Assembly (NCBI GenBank): GCA_025041195.1
Contig: JAKCFM010000001.1
Location: 496,001 to 560,000 of the forward strand
Reading direction: 5' to 3'
Source: Halobacteriales archaeon YIM A00013
GTDB taxonomy: Archaea > Halobacteriota > Halobacteria > Halobacteriales > Haloarculaceae
Length of the DNA: 64,000 nucleotides
Shown here: piece after piece, positions 63,895 through 64,000 of the stretch
Layout of the letters: each line of letters starts with the position of its first letter
How positions within the stretch are numbered: the stretch's first letter is position 1
Notes under the pieces: generated by a model
The model's input: the letters and a program-made list of their open reading frames with translations, nothing else
Told to the model about the DNA's origin: nothing
Databases searched by the model: none
Position numbers and translations under genes: made by a program

Positions 63895-63996
63895 GATCGC
63901 CTCGGAGGTGATCGAACAGAGGTCGTCCACACCGACCAAGGAAAAGCGGTGATTTTCGACGACTGGCTTGCTGGTTTCATTCGGGCACTCCACTAG
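63895..63996 (+). pseudogene. C-terminal remnant of the coiled-coil gene (after copy 3)
   Basis: 34 codons encode DRLGGDRTEVVHTDQGKAVI then FDDWLAGFIRALH and a stop, matching the C-terminal DNA-binding part of the coiled-coil protein. The sequence before 63895 no longer matches, so the 5' part is lost. Confidence 0.75.
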
Positions 63997-64000
63997 CCTC

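Overview
The window looks like a chromosome segment from a halophilic archaeon (class Halobacteria). The evidence is the acidic proteins, the archaeal ribosomal proteins L7Ae, S28e and L24e, tRNA(Met) cytidine acetyltransferase, an archaeal GluRS and RNase J, Tat-type secretion signals, TATA-box promoters with short or no leaders, and a haloarchaeal type I-B CRISPR system. No rRNA or tRNA gene was recognised. The species cannot be named from the sequence.

Layout. 1-221: 5' end of a CoiA-like gene. 374-11788: a complete, nearly mirror-symmetric type I-B CRISPR-Cas locus. The effector operon cas6-cas8b-cas7-cas5-cas3 runs left into a leader and array of 9 repeats. The adaptation operon cas4-cas1-cas2 runs right into a near-identical leader and array of 20 repeats. 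11907-14268: the first copy of an unusual repeated module. 14420-17826: a regulator, a RelE-type toxin-antitoxin pair, a Nudix hydrolase and small membrane proteins. 18076-47570: conserved core genes. These are RNase J, geranylgeranyl-diphosphate synthase and GluRS; a ferredoxin-EtfB-EtfA-FixCX electron transfer cluster; TmcA with two membrane proteins; rpl7ae-rps28e-rpl24e-ndk; a ferritin-like protein, HflX and an aldo/keto reductase; and a four-gene PrkA-PrkA-YeaH-SpoVR operon. 47646-64000: an accessory region with two more copies of the repeated module, three units sharing a CTATAG repeat (two of them toxin-antitoxin modules), an integrase with two cargo genes, secreted and membrane proteins, and decayed fragments.

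The most unusual content is a module present three times (minus strand near 12-14 kb, plus strand near 48-50 kb and 62-63 kb). A complete unit has a coiled-coil, putatively DNA-binding gene with palindromes in its 5' region. A conserved spacer follows, then a TATA box exactly 24 bases before a 75-nt element predicted to fold as a three-way junction with compensatory base changes. Next come a 30-residue Cys/His microprotein and, overlapping it by GTGA in every copy, a 174-residue SWIM-like zinc protein. Downstream lie one or two hairpins of exactly 46 nt with covarying stems, and a duplicated 3' tail of the zinc-protein gene. Fragments of the coiled-coil gene follow copies 2 and 3. I do not recognise this as a described system. 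Other highlights are a 52-codon metallothionein-like ORF, CTATAG triplets with a 12-bp period upstream of three adjacent units, and the repeat-variant switch and phased spacer triplication in the second CRISPR array.
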